Notes: generated from the sequence alone by a model not told the origin. A stretch of DNA of 64,000 nt from Serratia symbiotica (Periphyllus acericola) (GCF_964019515.1 NZ_OZ026452.1:310001-374000), one strand, 5' to 3'; positions 23,741 through 36,557 are shown, counted from the stretch's first letter. Made by a program: numbers and translations.

Positions 23741-24444
23741 TACTCGACCCCCAACAGAGTTAATGGCGTCTGAAGTTGGCCATCGACCATTTCCAATTGA
23801 CGGCTGAGGCGCTTGGCCAACTGCAAATCATGGGTCACGACTAAAAATGCCGTACCCTGGCGCACGTTCAGCTCACCCAATAAATAAAGGATGCTGTCTG
23901 CGGTCCGTTTATCCAGGTTTCCGGTCGGTTCGTCTGCCAACACCAGCGCTGGGTTGTTGACCAGCGCACGGGCGATCGCCACACGCTGGCGCTCACCGCC
24001 TGATAGTTCATAGGGGCGATATTTGCTGCGCTTCTCCAGCCCAACCGCCGCCAGCATCTCCATCGCCTTCTTCTGCGCCAGTGCGGTATGGATGCCACCG
24101 ATTAGCAACGGCATGGCGGCATTCTCTAACGCGGTAAAGTCTGGCAGCAGGTGGTGAAACTGATAGATAAAGCCGAGCTGGCGGTTGCGCAGTTCCGCCT
24201 TGGCCGCCGAAGACATGCTATTTAACGATAGGCCTTTGAAGATAACCTCGCCAGCATTTGGTGAATCTAACCCACCCAGCAGGTGCAGCAAGGTACTTTT
24301 ACCGGAACCCGAACTACCGACGATCGCTATCATCTCGCCAGGCTGCATGGCAAAATTGACATTGCGCAACACATCGGTGTGCAGGTTACCTTCCTTATAG
24401 CTCTTGCATAGGTTGTCACACTGCATCAAATGAAGGTTACTCAT
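23740..24444 (-). CDS. lolD: Lipoprotein-releasing system ATPase LolD
   Basis: ATPase that drives lipoprotein release by LolC/LolE. The 234 residues include Walker [17 protein letters not shown], signature [15 protein letters not shown], Walker [14 protein letters not shown] and the switch His in VVTHD, in the usual order. It overlaps lolC by eight bases and lolE by one, so the three genes form a tight operon read from about 25639. Confidence 0.97.
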   Translation of the reverse strand: MSNLHLMQCDNLCKSYKEGNLHTDVLRNVNFAMQPGEMIAIVGSSGSGKSTLLHLLGGLDSPNAGEVIFKGLSLNSMSSAAKAELRNRQLGFIYQFHHLLPDFTALENAAMPLLIGGIHTALAQKKAMEMLAAVGLEKRSKYRPYELSGGERQRVAIARALVNNPALVLADEPTGNLDKRTADSILYLLGELNVRQGTAFLVVTHDLQLAKRLSRQLEMVDGQLQTPLTLLGVE

Positions 24445-25639
24445 AACGTAAAGCCTCAGCAGGTTGTACGGCGGCAGCGCGCAATGAAGGGTAGAGCGTA
24501 GATATCAAAGACACCGCCATTGCCACCACAGCAATGAACGTCACTTGCAGCGGATCAACCGCTACTGGTAACGAAGCGCCATCAATAAATGCGCCAAGGA
24601 CTTGCATCAGGTTATTCAGATTGCTGGCCAGCAGCACACCGAAAAACGTGCCGATCAGTGAACCTATGATGCCAGCACTCGCACCCTGCACCATAAACAC
24701 CACCATGATATGGCCGCGAGTCAGGCCTTGGGTTTGCAGGATAGCCACCTCGCTCTGTTTTTCCATCACCAGTAAGCCCAGCGAAGTGATTATGTTGAAC
24801 GCGGCAACCGCAACGATCAGACTAAGTAGCAGTCCCATCATGTTTTTCTCCATGTACACCGCCTGGAACAGTTCGCCTTTGCGCTCACGCCAGTCTTTCC
24901 ATTCAGTTCCTTGTGGCAGCGTCTGCTGGCTAAGGGTATCGACCATCAGAGGCTTCTGTAGGAACAGACGCCAGCCTGTAATGTTGCCAGCCGGATAACG
25001 CATCAGGCGCGATGCATCCTGCTGGTTGACCAGCAACTGATAGCTGTCCACCTCGCTGTTGGCATGAAAGGTGCCGATAATGGTGAACAGCCGTTGGCTA
25101 GGAATGTGACCCATTGGCGTGAACTGGCTGGCACTCGGCACCATTAGCCGCAGCAAATCGCCGCGCTTGACGCCGAGCTGGCTGGCCAATTGCTCACCAA
25201 TAATGATGTTATAGTGGCTCGGTTGCAGTTGCTGCTGTTTGATATTGACTAGATAAGGGGTCAAGGGATCGGCTTCGTCCGGGTTGACACCGAGCATTAC
25301 ACCCACCGCCACACTTCGGGCGCTTTGCAGCACCACATCGCCAGTGGTCATTGGCGCAACGCGGCTGACGCCCTTCAACCCCTGAACTGCCAAGGCGGGT
25401 AGCCACTGAGGGTTGATCGACCCCTGTTTACTGGTGATCAAAGCCTGCGGCATTAAGCCAAGGATGTTGTTTTCCAGATCCTTTTCAAAACCGTTCATCA
25501 CCGAGAACACAGTGACCATCGCCATCACTCCCAAAGTGATGCCGATGGTCGATAGCCAGGAAACAAACCGCCCGAAGCGGTCTGAAATACGCCCGCGCAT
25601 GTAGCGCAGGCCAATGAATAACGCGACAGGTTGATACAT
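24437..25639 (-). CDS. lolC: Lipoprotein-releasing system permease LolC
   Basis: Partner permease of LolE; its periplasmic domain docks LolA. The 400 residues start [17 protein letters not shown] first helix ([20 protein letters not shown]) precedes the periplasmic domain, and three helices follow, with the MacB/LolC-type ending [20 protein letters not shown]. It is first gene of lolCDE and is divergent from mfd across 307 bp that hold no other recognisable gene (E. coli ldtC is absent). Confidence 0.96.
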   Translation of the reverse strand: MYQPVALFIGLRYMRGRISDRFGRFVSWLSTIGITLGVMAMVTVFSVMNGFEKDLENNILGLMPQALITSKQGSINPQWLPALAVQGLKGVSRVAPMTTGDVVLQSARSVAVGVMLGVNPDEADPLTPYLVNIKQQQLQPSHYNIIIGEQLASQLGVKRGDLLRLMVPSASQFTPMGHIPSQRLFTIIGTFHANSEVDSYQLLVNQQDASRLMRYPAGNITGWRLFLQKPLMVDTLSQQTLPQGTEWKDWRERKGELFQAVYMEKNMMGLLLSLIVAVAAFNIITSLGLLVMEKQSEVAILQTQGLTRGHIMVVFMVQGASAGIIGSLIGTFFGVLLASNLNNLMQVLGAFIDGASLPVAVDPLQVTFIAVVAMAVSLISTLYPSLRAAAVQPAEALRYE

Positions 25640-25946
25640 GAAATCCGTTTTGTTGCTATGGTTAAAGCAATGTAATTATCGATAATAAAGGCTCTCCCGC
25701 GCCAAGGGAACACCCGGTGGCCTTTTATTCCGCTGACAGCGCTGGCCGAAACTCAGGCAAAACCGGACTGGCCGAACAAAATCCTGGCCGTTAACCAATT
25801 AAGTTTTAGGTTAAAACCTGATTGTGGCATTTTTAACTGTGTCAGTTTGCTGACTGCTGGGCTACTATAGCGTAGAGCACAGTTTAAGGCGCTTTATCGA
25901 TTATTGCTGCCGGGCGCAATCCAACACGATGATTAAAGATACTTGA

Positions 25947-28900
25947 ATGAGCATTTCCAATAGCCGCAGCCGTTCCTCATCCCACCGTTATTCTCTCCCC
26001 GAACGCGCAGGTGATCTGCGCCGATTAGGCCAGTTGTCCGGTTCAGCCTGCGCCGTGGAATGCGCCGAAATCGTTGAACGCCATAACGGGCCAGTGATGC
26101 TAATCGCACCAGACATGCAAAATGCCCTACGGCTGCGCGACGAGATCCAGCAGTTTACCGATCAAAGGGTCACCACGCTGTCCGACTGGGAAACTCTACC
26201 CTATGATAACTTCTCACCACATCAGGACATCAGCTCGGCCCGCCTGTCGAGCCTGTATCATCTGCCTACCATGGCGCACGGGGTGATCATTTTGCCGGTC
26301 AATACCCTAATGCAGCGCGTCTGTCCGCATGAATTTCTGCATGTTTACGCGTTGGTGCTGAAAAAAGGCCAGCGCCTGTCACGCAATAAGCTGCGCAGCC
26401 AATTGGAACAGGCCGGTTACTGTAGCGTCGCGCAAGTGATGGCGCATGGCGAATTCGCCACCCGGGGTGCCTTGTTCGATCTCTACCCGATGGGCAGCGA
26501 AGAACCATACCGTATTGACTTCTTCGACGACGCAATCGACAGCCTGCGCACCTTCGAGGTCGACAGCCAGCGCACGCTGAGCGAGGTCGACGCCATCAAA
26601 CTGCTACCGGCCCATGAGTTTCCAACCGACAAAAACGCCATCGAGCTATTCCGCAGCCAGTGGCGTGAGCAATTTGACTTGCGCCGTGATCCTGAGCATA
26701 TTTACCAGCAAGTCAGTAAAGGTACCTGGCCTGCAGGTATCGAATATTGGCAACCGCTGTTCTTCAGCCAACCGCTGCCATCACTGTTCAGTTATCTGCC
26801 AGCTAACACCTTGATCGTCAACACAGGCAACGTTGAAAACGCCGCCACGCGCTTCTGGCAGGACATCAGCCAGCGTTACCAAAGCCGCCGCATAGATCCG
26901 ATGCGTCCGCTGCTGGCACCGGATACCCTGTGGTTACGCGTCGATGCACTATTCGGCAAACTAAAATCCTGGCCGCTCATGGCGTTAGAAACCGTAGATC
27001 TAGCGGCCCAGGCGGGTAACACCAACTTGGGCTACCACGCCCTGCCAGATCTGGCAGTGCAGGCTCAAAACAAACTGCCGCTGGAGAATTTGCACCGCTT
27101 TGTTGCAGACTTTGACGGCAGTATAATTTTTTCGGTCGAGAGTGAGGGCCGGCGCGATACGCTACAGGATCTACTCGGTCGTATCAAACTCGGTACCTCG
27201 CTGATCCAGCACCTCGATCAGGCACAGCCGACAGGCCGCTATATGATGGTCGGCGCTTGCGAATGCGGTTTCTTCGATAGCATGCGCAACTGGGCGCTAA
27301 TCTGCGAAAGCGATCTGTTGGGAGAACGGGTTAGCCGCCGCCAGCAGGATAATCGCCGCACCATCAACACCGATACGCTGATCCGCAACCTTGCGGAGTT
27401 GCATCCTGGTCAACCAGTGGTGCACTTGGAGCACGGTGTTGGGCGCTATGTCAGTCTAACCACTCTGGAGGCCGGGGGTATTAAGGCCGAATATCTGATC
27501 CTATCCTACGCTGGCGAAGATAAACTGTATGTACCAGTTTCTTCGCTGCACCTGATCAGCCGTTATGCTGGCGGCGCGGACGAAAATGCCCCGTTGCACA
27601 AGTTGGGCGGCGATGCCTGGACACGCGCAAGGCAGAAGGCCGCCGAGCGGGTGCGGGATGTGGCCGCCGCACTGCTGGATATCTACGCCCAGCGCGCCGC
27701 CAAAACGGGCTTCTCTTTTCAGCACAACCGTGAACAGTATCAGCTTTTTTGCCAAACATTCCCCTTTGAGACCACACCTGATCAGCAGCAGGCCATCAAC
27801 GCAGTGCTGAGCGACATGTGCAAGCCGTTAGCCATGGATCGTCTGGTGTGCGGCGATGTCGGCTTCGGTAAAACAGAGGTGGCGATGCGCGCCGCCTTCC
27901 TGGCGGTAGAAAACGGTAAACAGGTGGCGGTATTAGTGCCCACTACCCTGCTGGCACAGCAGCACTTCGAAAACTTTCGTGATCGCTTCGCCACTTGGCC
28001 AATCCGTATTGAAATGATGTCACGCTTTCGCAGCACCAAAGAACAGCAGCAGGTACTTAACGCTGCGGCCAACGGCGAGGTGAATATCATCATCGGCACC
28101 CACAAGATGTTACAAGGCGATCTGTGCTGGAGAGAATTGGGATTGCTGATCGTCGATGAAGAGCACCGCTTTGGCGTGCGCCATAAAGAGCGCATTAAAG
28201 TGATGCGCGCCGACGTAGACATTCTAACGCTGACTGCCACCCCAATTCCACGCACCTTGAATATGGCGATGAGCGGCATGCGCGACCTATCTATTATCGC
28301 CACCCCACCCGCACGCCGTCTGGCAGTAAAAACCTTCGTAAGCGAATATGACAGCCTGATGGTGCGTGAAGCGATCCTACGTGAGGTACTACGTGGCGGG
28401 CAGGTTTATTATCTGTACAACAATGTGGAGAGCATCGAGAAGGCCGCGCAAAAGCTGGCGGAACTGGTACCAGAAGCGCGTATCGCCATCGGCTACGGCC
28501 AGATGCGCGAACGCAATTTGGAGCGGGTGATGAAGGATTTCAACCATCAACGCTTCAACGTGCTGGTTTGCACCACCATTATCGAAACCGGCATCGATAT
28601 TGCCAGAGCAAATACCATTATTATCGAGCGCGCCGACCGCTTTGGGCTGGCACAACTGCACCAGTTGCGAGGCCGTGTCGGGCGTTCACACCATCAGGCT
28701 TACGCCTACCTGCTAACACCCAATCCGCAAGCCATGAGCGACGATGCGCAAAAACGGTTGGCAGCTATCGCTTCGCTGGAGGATCTGGGTGCTGGCTTCG
28801 CGCTAGCCACCCATGATCTAGAAATTCGTGGTGCAGGTGAGCTGTTGGGAGAAGATCAGAGCGGCCAGATGACCACCATCGGCTTCTCGTTGTATATGGA

Positions 28901-29426
28901 ATTGCTGGAAAGCGCAGTTGACGCACTGAAAAATGGCCGCGAACCGTCGCTGGAAGATCTCACCAGTAGCCAGGTGGAAGTGGAGTTACGCATGCCAATC
29001 CTGCTGCCGGACGACTTCGTGCCAGACGTCAATACCCGTTTATCATTCTATAAACGCATTGCCAGCGCTAAAAATGGCAACGATCTTGAAGAGCTAAAGG
29101 TAGAACTGATTGACCGTTTCGGCGTGCTGCCGGAACCGGCGCGCAACCTGTTGCAAAGCGCAACGCTGCGCCAGCACGCAAAAACGCTGGGGATCAAACG
29201 CATTGAGGGTAATGAGTACGGCGGATGTATCGAGTTCGGCGACAACCACTGTGTCGATCTGGGCTACCTGATCGGCCTGCTGCAAAGCAATCCACAGATA
29301 TATAGCCTCGACGGGCCAAGCAAATTAAAGTTTATGCTCGATTTGAGAGATCGTCAGATACGGCTGAAGTTTACTAAAGATCTGTTAAGCACCTTCTTGG
29401 CGCACAGACTGGTGCTATCGACTTAG
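25947..29426 (+). CDS. mfd: Transcription-repair coupling factor Mfd
   Basis: Displaces RNA polymerase stalled at DNA damage and recruits UvrAB. The 1159-residue protein is full length. It has an N-terminal UvrB-like module, the RNA-polymerase interaction domain beginning near VVHLEHGVGRY, and then translocase motifs: Walker A CGDVGFGKTEVAMR (about residue 634), Walker B VDEEHRFG (about 736), motif III TATPIPRTLNMAMSG, motif VI QLRGRVGRS, and the C-terminal D7 domain. Retention of such a long intact frame among so many pseudogenes suggests selection on repair. Confidence 0.97.
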   Translation: MSISNSRSRSSSHRYSLPERAGDLRRLGQLSGSACAVECAEIVERHNGPVMLIAPDMQNALRLRDEIQQFTDQRVTTLSDWETLPYDNFSPHQDISSARLSSLYHLPTMAHGVIILPVNTLMQRVCPHEFLHVYALVLKKGQRLSRNKLRSQLEQAGYCSVAQVMAHGEFATRGALFDLYPMGSEEPYRIDFFDDAIDSLRTFEVDSQRTLSEVDAIKLLPAHEFPTDKNAIELFRSQWREQFDLRRDPEHIYQQVSKGTWPAGIEYWQPLFFSQPLPSLFSYLPANTLIVNTGNVENAATRFWQDISQRYQSRRIDPMRPLLAPDTLWLRVDALFGKLKSWPLMALETVDLAAQAGNTNLGYHALPDLAVQAQNKLPLENLHRFVADFDGSIIFSVESEGRRDTLQDLLGRIKLGTSLIQHLDQAQPTGRYMMVGACECGFFDSMRNWALICESDLLGERVSRRQQDNRRTINTDTLIRNLAELHPGQPVVHLEHGVGRYVSLTTLEAGGIKAEYLILSYAGEDKLYVPVSSLHLISRYAGGADENAPLHKLGGDAWTRARQKAAERVRDVAAALLDIYAQRAAKTGFSFQHNREQYQLFCQTFPFETTPDQQQAINAVLSDMCKPLAMDRLVCGDVGFGKTEVAMRAAFLAVENGKQVAVLVPTTLLAQQHFENFRDRFATWPIRIEMMSRFRSTKEQQQVLNAAANGEVNIIIGTHKMLQGDLCWRELGLLIVDEEHRFGVRHKERIKVMRADVDILTLTATPIPRTLNMAMSGMRDLSIIATPPARRLAVKTFVSEYDSLMVREAILREVLRGGQVYYLYNNVESIEKAAQKLAELVPEARIAIGYGQMRERNLERVMKDFNHQRFNVLVCTTIIETGIDIARANTIIIERADRFGLAQLHQLRGRVGRSHHQAYAYLLTPNPQAMSDDAQKRLAAIASLEDLGAGFALATHDLEIRGAGELLGEDQSGQMTTIGFSLYMELLESAVDALKNGREPSLEDLTSSQVEVELRMPILLPDDFVPDVNTRLSFYKRIASAKNGNDLEELKVELIDRFGVLPEPARNLLQSATLRQHAKTLGIKRIEGNEYGGCIEFGDNHCVDLGYLIGLLQSNPQIYSLDGPSKLKFMLDLRDRQIRLKFTKDLLSTFLAHRLVLST

Positions 29427-29871
29427 TTCTCCCTCCTGTCGCAGGCTGATTCACCCGATGATAGTAACGGGTGTTCTACTGTCTATCCTCTGGCGAGGCG
29501 GACATCCCGAAGAGGGGAAGAAAGTATCGAACTGCTTGCCACGACAATCGGCATACTGCAATCCGCTCAAATATTACACCTTTCATACCAGGGGAGTCAG
29601 TTGGTTAAATAGGAGCCTATCCCTGTAGGCGTGCTTGTTTTAGAATTTGTGTTCCTAAGAGAGGTCATTGAAGGGAGCAAAGCCCCCTATGTATCTATCT
29701 TTCTGCCGATATTTTTTTATTCCAAATGTATGTCTCTTTGCCATCAGAGTTAATTGTTTTGTCAGGAACGCTTTGGTATCCCTACTTAAAACGTGCTCCA
29801 TTCCCGACACGCTCAGCAGTTCCACAGTTATCCAGGTTATAGCCACACAGCAGAGCCAGCGATAATAGCGC
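29427..29871. other. Non-coding gap between mfd and kdsA
   Basis: 445 bp between two convergent genes. No domain, tRNA or IS end was recognised; the longest frame is 65 codons and shows no familiar motif. This is a joint between blocks that lie apart in E. coli (mfd and kdsA regions) and the one such joint in the window without an IS copy. Confidence 0.45.
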
Positions 29872-30753
<882 letters not shown>

Positions 30754-30757
30754 TTAG

Positions 30758-31567
30758 TTAATGCAGCGTGACTCTCTTCCGATCCATCGTGTAGATGTGT
30801 AATTTAGTCACTTCGTTCACCGGATCTTCATGACACTGCTCGACAAAATAGTTAAGGTCGGAAATGGCGATATGGTTGCACTCAAGCTGGGCGTAAATCA
30901 GCCCACGGTCTCGGATCTCGTAAGGATCGTCTGGGTCAAAGCACAAGGCGGTTTCGCTGGCACTCAGTGCCATTTCCATCTATTTTTCTTCCATCAGGGC
31001 GGCTTTCAAAGCATCGAGCATCTTACGTACCACCATGAGGTTATCCGATTCGTCGAGATCGTTATCTTCCAACTCAGCACACAGCCCTAGGCTACCTTTG
31101 ATCCACACTTCCAATTGATGCTCGTTTAGCGTTTTGCCGTTCAATGGGTTGATCAGCCACATTTCATCATCTAGCCAGTCGGCACGTAAAATAAGCTGAG
31201 TGGGGAAAATTACCGGCATCAGCGGCAGATCCAACTGGTGCGCGATATGCAAGAAAATGATGCCCAATAATACCGGGGTACCCCGACATTCTTCCAACAC
31301 CTTATCCAACCAGATGGCATCGGACAGGCGATAAACACCACCAACGCCACCGAAACCCCAGATAGTGAAGAAAAGCTCAATGAGTGCGTCCAGTTGCTGC
31401 TCCTGATTGAGATAATCCAGCATCGCTGCGCGTGCTTCATCGACCAGTTGCTGTAGCTTGCGCTCAACCTCGGCCACCGGAAAATCGCACCGTATCGACT
31501 ATGACACGAGGATCACACCGGCACTCAGTGGCGAGGTGTTAAATTCAAAATCCGCAATACGGCTCAT
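30758..31567 (-). pseudogene. sirB1: SirB1 (transglutaminase-like/TPR protein), two in-frame stops
   Basis: The frame from ATG 31567 matches SirB1 over its length with no frameshift. TAG at 31499-31501 stands for Glu near the N-terminus (before SIRCDFP), and TAG at 30980-30982 for the Gln before MEMAL. Segments GVYRLSDAIWLDKVLEE, PVIFPTQLILR and DDPYEIRDRGLIYAQLEC are well kept. The start overlaps the sirB2 stop by four bases (TCAT on the plus strand). A 165-residue internal piece could be translated but would lack both ends. Confidence 0.9.
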
Positions 31568-31961
31568 AGGTATCCCATCAGAAACGGTATTTTCGTCGTG
31601 GCAAGTTTAATTATCAGGTACAAGCAACCCAGCTCCAGAACGAACGCCAAAACGCGCAGTTTCTGACTTTTGCTCTTCTTATCCAAGGTGGCGTGGCCAA
31701 GCAGGATGTAGATAATAACGCCAAACAATTTCTCGGTCAGCCATTAGTCCATAGCCAGCAACGGATAAAATCCGAATATAACCACCAGCATGATGCCACT
31801 GGCAAACAGCAGTGTGTCATTAAGGTGCGGTGCAACCTGAACCCAACGCCAATTCATGATAGCCAATTACGCCACTGCAAAAATAAACGCAGCATAAACA
31901 AGGTGATAATAATGAAAACCATTAGCAAATGACAATCTTTCAACACAGTGTATGCGGTCAT
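31564..31961 (-). pseudogene. sirB2: SirB2 membrane protein, frameshift plus stop
   Basis: A four-helix membrane protein family of unknown function. NWRWVQVAPHLNDTLLFASG, WLTEKLFGVIIYILLGH and LIIKLATTKIPFL identify it. The first part from ATG 31961 is in a different frame (shift near 31855), and a TAG precedes WLTEK. It sits between prmC and sirB1, as in E. coli. Confidence 0.88.
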
Positions 31962-31996
31962 GGTGCTTCCTTACATTGCCTTACGCTTCGTTATTA

Positions 31997-32848
31997 TCAA
32001 TTTTTGGTCAATGCGGACGGCCACTGGCCGAGGGTCACGCGCTCATTGTGGCCGTAATCACGGTAAGTGGCAACCGCCCTAAATCCAGCGGCCAGCATTA
32101 GCGCGCGCACGCTGCGACCCTGCTGCCAGCCGTGTTCCAGCAATAGCCAGCCCTGAGGTTGCAGATGCTGCGGTGCCTGGCGCACGATGGCGTCCAAATC
32201 CGCCAGCCCCTGTTGCGCCGCTACCAGCGCGTTGGCAGGTTCAAAACGTACATCCCCCTGCATCAGGTGCGCGTCGTCAGCGTCTATATACGGCGGGTTG
32301 CTGGCGATTAATGCAAAATGCTGGGGTGCCAGTGAACTGAACCAGTTACCCTGTAAGAATTGCACATTGCTGATCGTCAGCTTCTGCGCATTATGCTGGG
32401 CCAGTGCCAGCGCGTCGGGCTGCACATCAACGCCAATGACCGTACAATCCGGACGTTCGCTGGCCAGCGCTAGCGCGATGGCACCAGTGCCAGTGCCGAG
32501 ATCGAGAATGTGGCAGGACGCGATCGGTAGGCGTTCCAGTGCCAGTGCTACCAGGCATTCGCTATCCAGGCGCGGGATAAGGGTAGCAGGGGAAACCGAC
32601 AGCGGTAGCGACCAGAATTCACGCTCACCGACCAGATAGGCTACTGGTTCACCCTGTTCACGGCGTACCAGCAGCGCTTCCAGTTGCTGCTGCTGTTGCG
32701 GCGTCAGTCGCGTTTCATCGAACGCCAGCAGAAAGGCTCTGGCCCGGCCAGTAATAAAACCCAGCAAGATTTCCGCATCGCGTCTGGGACTATCGCTGTG
32801 CGTTAACCGGGCAGCGGCGGCTTTCAGCCAGTGGTGATAATCCATCAC
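31997..32848 (-). CDS. prmC: Release factor glutamine methyltransferase PrmC
   Basis: Methylates the glutamine of the GGQ motif in release factors, using S-adenosylmethionine. The 283 residues contain the SAM-binding motif [16 protein letters not shown] and the catalytic NPPY motif ([12 protein letters not shown]). It overlaps its substrate gene prfA by four bases, so the two are probably co-translated. Intact. Confidence 0.96.
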   Translation of the reverse strand: MMDYHHWLKAAAARLTHSDSPRRDAEILLGFITGRARAFLLAFDETRLTPQQQQQLEALLVRREQGEPVAYLVGEREFWSLPLSVSPATLIPRLDSECLVALALERLPIASCHILDLGTGTGAIALALASERPDCTVIGVDVQPDALALAQHNAQKLTISNVQFLQGNWFSSLAPQHFALIASNPPYIDADDAHLMQGDVRFEPANALVAAQQGLADLDAIVRQAPQHLQPQGWLLLEHGWQQGRSVRALMLAAGFRAVATYRDYGHNERVTLGQWPSALTKN

Positions 32849-33930
32849 TCTTGCTCAGCAGACAGCGCGGCAAGTTGGTCGGCCTGGTATTCCTGCACGA
32901 TTGGTTGGATCAGCAAGTCCAGCTTGCCTGCCATCACCTCGTCCAGACGATACAGTGTCAGATTGATGCGGTGATCGGTCACGCGCCCCTGCGGGAAGTT
33001 GTAGGTGCGGTGGCGGTCAGAACGATCACCGCTACCCAGTAGGTTGCGGCGGGTTGAAGCTTCTGCCTGTTGGCGTTTAGCCATTTCAGCAGCATGGATG
33101 CGTGCGCTGAGCACCGACATCGCCTTGTCCTTATTTTTGTGCTGCGAACGCTCGTCTTGGCATTCCACGACAATGCCAGTCGGCAGGTGGGTGATGCGGA
33201 TCGCCGAGTCGGTGGTATTAACATGCTGACCACCCGCGCCAGAAGAGCGGAATGTGTCGATTTTCAGATCGCTTTGAGTGATGTCGGGCCTTTCAGCCTC
33301 TGGCACTTCCGGCATCACCGCCACAGTGCATGCGGAGGTGTGGATACGCCCCTGAGACTCGGTTTCCGGCACCCGCTGCACACGGTGACCACCAGATTCA
33401 AACTTCAATTGGTAATAGACACCCTCACCAGAGACTTTGGCGATCACCTCTTTGTAGCCACCGTGTTCTCCCTCATTAGCGCTGATCATTTCTACACGCC
33501 AGCGGCGAGTTTCGGCATAGCGGCTATACATGCGGAACAAATCGCCGGCAAAGATCGCCGCCTCATCGCCGCCGGTACCAGCGCGCACTTCCAGAAAACA
33601 GCCGCACTCATCGTCAGGATCTTTTGGCAACAGCAGCACCTGTAGCTGTTGTTCCAGTTCTTTGGTTGTCGCTTTGGCCTGCTTGAGTTCTTCTTGCGCC
33701 ATTTCGCGCATTTCAGGATCGTCTTGCATCATTTCCGCAGTCGCCAAATCCCCCTGTATATGACGCCATCTAAGGAAACAGCGGCTGACATCGGTCAATT
33801 GTGCATATTCTCGCGACAGTGCGCGAAACCGATCCTGCTCAGCAATAACGCCAGCATCGCCGAGCAACGCCTGCACTTCTTCATAGCGCTCTTGTAACGC
33901 TTCCAGTTTGTCAACAATAGAAGGCTTCAT
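32845..33930 (-). CDS. prfA: Peptide chain release factor 1
   Basis: Terminates translation at UAA and UAG. The 361 residues include the stop-codon reading PxT motif (here PET, in [14 protein letters not shown]) and the peptide-release motif in [15 protein letters not shown]. Full length compared with the family. Functional RF1 is relevant to the amber codons shared by the IS transposases here, because it would normally terminate at them. Confidence 0.97.
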   Translation of the reverse strand: MKPSIVDKLEALQERYEEVQALLGDAGVIAEQDRFRALSREYAQLTDVSRCFLRWRHIQGDLATAEMMQDDPEMREMAQEELKQAKATTKELEQQLQVLLLPKDPDDECGCFLEVRAGTGGDEAAIFAGDLFRMYSRYAETRRWRVEMISANEGEHGGYKEVIAKVSGEGVYYQLKFESGGHRVQRVPETESQGRIHTSACTVAVMPEVPEAERPDITQSDLKIDTFRSSGAGGQHVNTTDSAIRITHLPTGIVVECQDERSQHKNKDKAMSVLSARIHAAEMAKRQQAEASTRRNLLGSGDRSDRHRTYNFPQGRVTDHRINLTLYRLDEVMAGKLDLLIQPIVQEYQADQLAALSAEQE

Positions 33931-33967
33931 GCGTGGTATTAGACCCTGTTAATTAAGAAAACTAATG

Positions 33968-35224
33968 CTAATCCAGCCGGAGGATGTTGCGTAATAATTG
34001 CAACCGCTCCACATCGCCATCGCTGGCAGCCTGCTGCAGGGATTTGGTGGGGGCATGGATAAGACGGTTGGTCAATCTGTGCGCCAACTCGTGGATAACC
34101 TGTTCAACAGTGGCACCCTGCGCAATGGCGGCCAATGCTTTGGCTTCCATTCCCGCACGAATTTGCTCGGCCTGCGAGCGATAATCACGAATGGTTTCCA
34201 CCGCCCCCTGCGAACGTAACCAAGCCATAAAATTGGTGCTTTCCTGCTGTATGATCACTTCTGCCTGCGCCGCTGCAGCCTTACGCTGCGCCAGGTTATT
34301 ATGGATGATGGCGTGCAGATCGTCTACACTGTACAAATAAGCACTCGCCAGTTTGCCGACCTCCGGCTCGATATCGCGTGGTACAGCGATATCCACCAGC
34401 AGCATAGGCTGGTAGCGGCGCGCTTGTAGCGCCCGTTCCACCATCACTTTACCGATGATCGGTAACGGGCTGGCGGTAGAGCTGATTATAATATCTGCAT
34501 CAGCCAGACGTTGGTCAATCTCCAGCAAGGTGATCACTTCCGCGCCGACTTCACCCGACAGCCTTTGAGCACGTTCGCGGGTACGGTTAGCAATGATCAT
34601 ATGCCGCACTTTGTGCTCGCGCAGATGTCGTGCGACCAACTCGATGGTTGCACCGGCACCAACCAGCAACACGTTTAGATCGGCCAGCGATTCGAAGATT
34701 TGACGTGCCAGTGTACAGGCAGCAAAGGCAACAGATACGGCGTTGGCACCGATTTCGGTTTCGGTGCGCACGCGTTTGGCGACGGAGAAGGAAGTTTTGA
34801 ACAGGCGATCCAACTCACCGGAGAGCGACTGGCCACGCTGGGATTCAGCGAAGGCCCTTTTCACCTGCCCGAGGATCTGAGGCTCACCCAATACCAACGA
34901 GTCCATTCCGCTGGCCACGCGCATCAGGTGGCTGACCGCGTCGTTATCGTGATGCCAGTAGAGGCTTTTTTGCACATCTTCGGGGCGAAGGTGATGATAT
35001 TCACACAGCCAGGCAACCAGGTGTTCGTGGATATGTTCCTGTTGCTCTACGCTAATGTACAGCTCGGTGCGGTTGCAGGTAGACAACACCACACCGCCCT
35101 GCACCAAAGGTTGTTGGAGCAAACTGGTCAGCACCTGATCGAGAGACTCTGGTGAGAAGGCCACCCTTTCACGCAGAGAAATCGGAGCGGTTTTGTGATT
35201 AATACCCAACGCTAGCAGGGTCAT
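33968..35224 (-). CDS. hemA: Glutamyl-tRNA reductase HemA
   Basis: First enzyme of C5 haem synthesis: it reduces glutamyl-tRNA to glutamate semialdehyde with NADPH. The 418 residues hold the catalytic Cys in [11 protein letters not shown] (about residue 50), the signature [19 protein letters not shown], and the nucleotide-binding motif [17 protein letters not shown]. It heads the hemA-prfA-prmC series. lolB, divergent in E. coli, is missing upstream. Confidence 0.97.
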   Translation of the reverse strand: MTLLALGINHKTAPISLRERVAFSPESLDQVLTSLLQQPLVQGGVVLSTCNRTELYISVEQQEHIHEHLVAWLCEYHHLRPEDVQKSLYWHHDNDAVSHLMRVASGMDSLVLGEPQILGQVKRAFAESQRGQSLSGELDRLFKTSFSVAKRVRTETEIGANAVSVAFAACTLARQIFESLADLNVLLVGAGATIELVARHLREHKVRHMIIANRTRERAQRLSGEVGAEVITLLEIDQRLADADIIISSTASPLPIIGKVMVERALQARRYQPMLLVDIAVPRDIEPEVGKLASAYLYSVDDLHAIIHNNLAQRKAAAAQAEVIIQQESTNFMAWLRSQGAVETIRDYRSQAEQIRAGMEAKALAAIAQGATVEQVIHELAHRLTNRLIHAPTKSLQQAASDGDVERLQLLRNILRLD

Positions 35225-35659
35225 TACCTAGAGTAATACTTATCTTGATATGGTTTCTCGTTGCAGGGCATTCTACTTGATGCACGGGAGCAATAAAAGC
35301 CACAAACGAATCTTGCGTTCAATGACTAACTGTAGGCCAAGAAAACCAATAAATTAATAAATTACATCCAGTTACCAATAAACTGCTTAATCGGCACGCG
35401 CCTCCGGTGCGTAAATGCAACCTACGCCAATCATATGTAGCGAAACTATTACAAGATTATGGAATAAAGGCTACAAGATTATGGAATAAAGGCACGCCCC
35501 CGGAGAACGGAGGCGATGAAAACCTTTTAACGAGCGTTAAAGAAGGCATCATGCGTTTTTAGGCAGGATGGGAAAGCGGTTAGTTTGTCTTTCTAAACCT
35601 CCCCAAACGGGAGATTTTATTGTAAACAGCCTTTCAGAAACTGATCATATGGAAAAATC
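35225..35659. other. Non-coding region upstream of hemA
   Basis: 435 bp that should include the hemA promoter. No coding frame was recognised. It contains a perfect 22-bp tandem duplication (listed separately) and inverted arms CGCCTCCG (about 35399-35406) and CGGAGGCG (about 35507-35514). IS copy 3 starts at its end; lolB-ispE expected from E. coli are not present. Confidence 0.5.
35450..35493. repeat. Perfect 22-bp tandem duplication
   Basis: The 22-base unit that begins TACAAGATTATGG occupies 35450-35471 and again 35472-35493 with no difference. It looks like a recent replication-slippage duplication upstream of hemA. Confidence 0.9.
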
Positions 35660-36446
35660 GGCTTTGTTGAATAAATCGGATTTGGAATAAAGAGTCCCGT
35701 GAATGGGCATCTTTCAGGCAAGGCGTACACTTTCTGGCATACCGGTGAGCGGCATCTTGTTTAATGCACAGATCATGGCCAGCGCCTCTGCAACTTGCCC
35801 ATCATAATCTCGCAGCGACAGGTGACCACCAAATAGCTGTTTTACTCTATACCTCGCTGTTGCCGCTATCGAACGTCGGTGGTAGCCTGTGATACTTTTC
35901 CACCGTGTGTTGTCTCTGGTAAGGTGCTGGTTCGCCACCGCTTGATTTCGCTCTGCATAGTCTGCTGACCAATAACGGGCTCCGATTTCCTGACCGTGTT
36001 TTTTTACCTTCTACTCCCCTTCACCCAACACGTTGAGCCCGCTAGAGTCGATAACGAGGTGCGCAATTTCACCCGGCGTTGCGGTTTTAAACGGGACATG
36101 GCCGGATTTTGCCCGCTTACTGATGCAGGTATCGTCCGGGCAGTTCAACGGCACTTTGATCAGTGTGACAATGGAGTCGACGAAGCCCTGGAAGGCGCGC
36201 AGTGTCAGGCCGAAAATCCGTTTCAGCATCAATACGCTGGTGATTGCCATAGAGAAGGTTTTGCCTCGCATTACCACCGTTTCATCCACCGAGAAAGTGA
36301 GTGAACCCAGAGTGATAATGGCGTTGTTATAAGCCTTCCAGTTGGTGATGTTGAACTTTTGCTGGGCACGGCATGTCGCTATTTTGACAGAAGGAGAGTG
36401 ATCTGATCCTCGTCCCGGCCAAAAGTTCTATTTATTCAACAACGCC
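35660..36446 (-). mobile_element. IS903-like element, copy 3, internally deleted
   Basis: Ends GGCTTTGTTGAATAAATC at 35660 and the matching end at 36446; 787 bp. The element has the same three internal deletions as copy 1, including the joint QE-IGARYW, and the same TAG after GEGE in the minus-strand transposase frame. Ala replaces the catalytic Glu259 here as well. Flanks (GGAAAAATC / TCTGACGTC) are not duplicated. It separates the hemA block from the mscL block. Confidence 0.93.
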
Positions 36447-36557
36447 TCTGACGTCGTTCATGTCGGGGGATGGGTGCTATGATCGGCATTACTCAGTCCG
36501 GTTGTGAGGGTTTGTGATGTTTGGCGATTGATCAGATTGCTCAAACAGGATTGAGTT

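Noticed and set aside
27782..28303. 173-codon open frame antisense to mfd
   Set aside because: Overlaps the helicase motifs of mfd and has no independent support.
33325..33375. PxT motif of RF1 reading PET instead of PAT
   Set aside because: The middle residue varies between bacteria, so no altered stop-codon reading is implied.
33070..33645. 191-codon open frame antisense to prfA
   Set aside because: Shadow of prfA; no ribosome site or recognisable domain.
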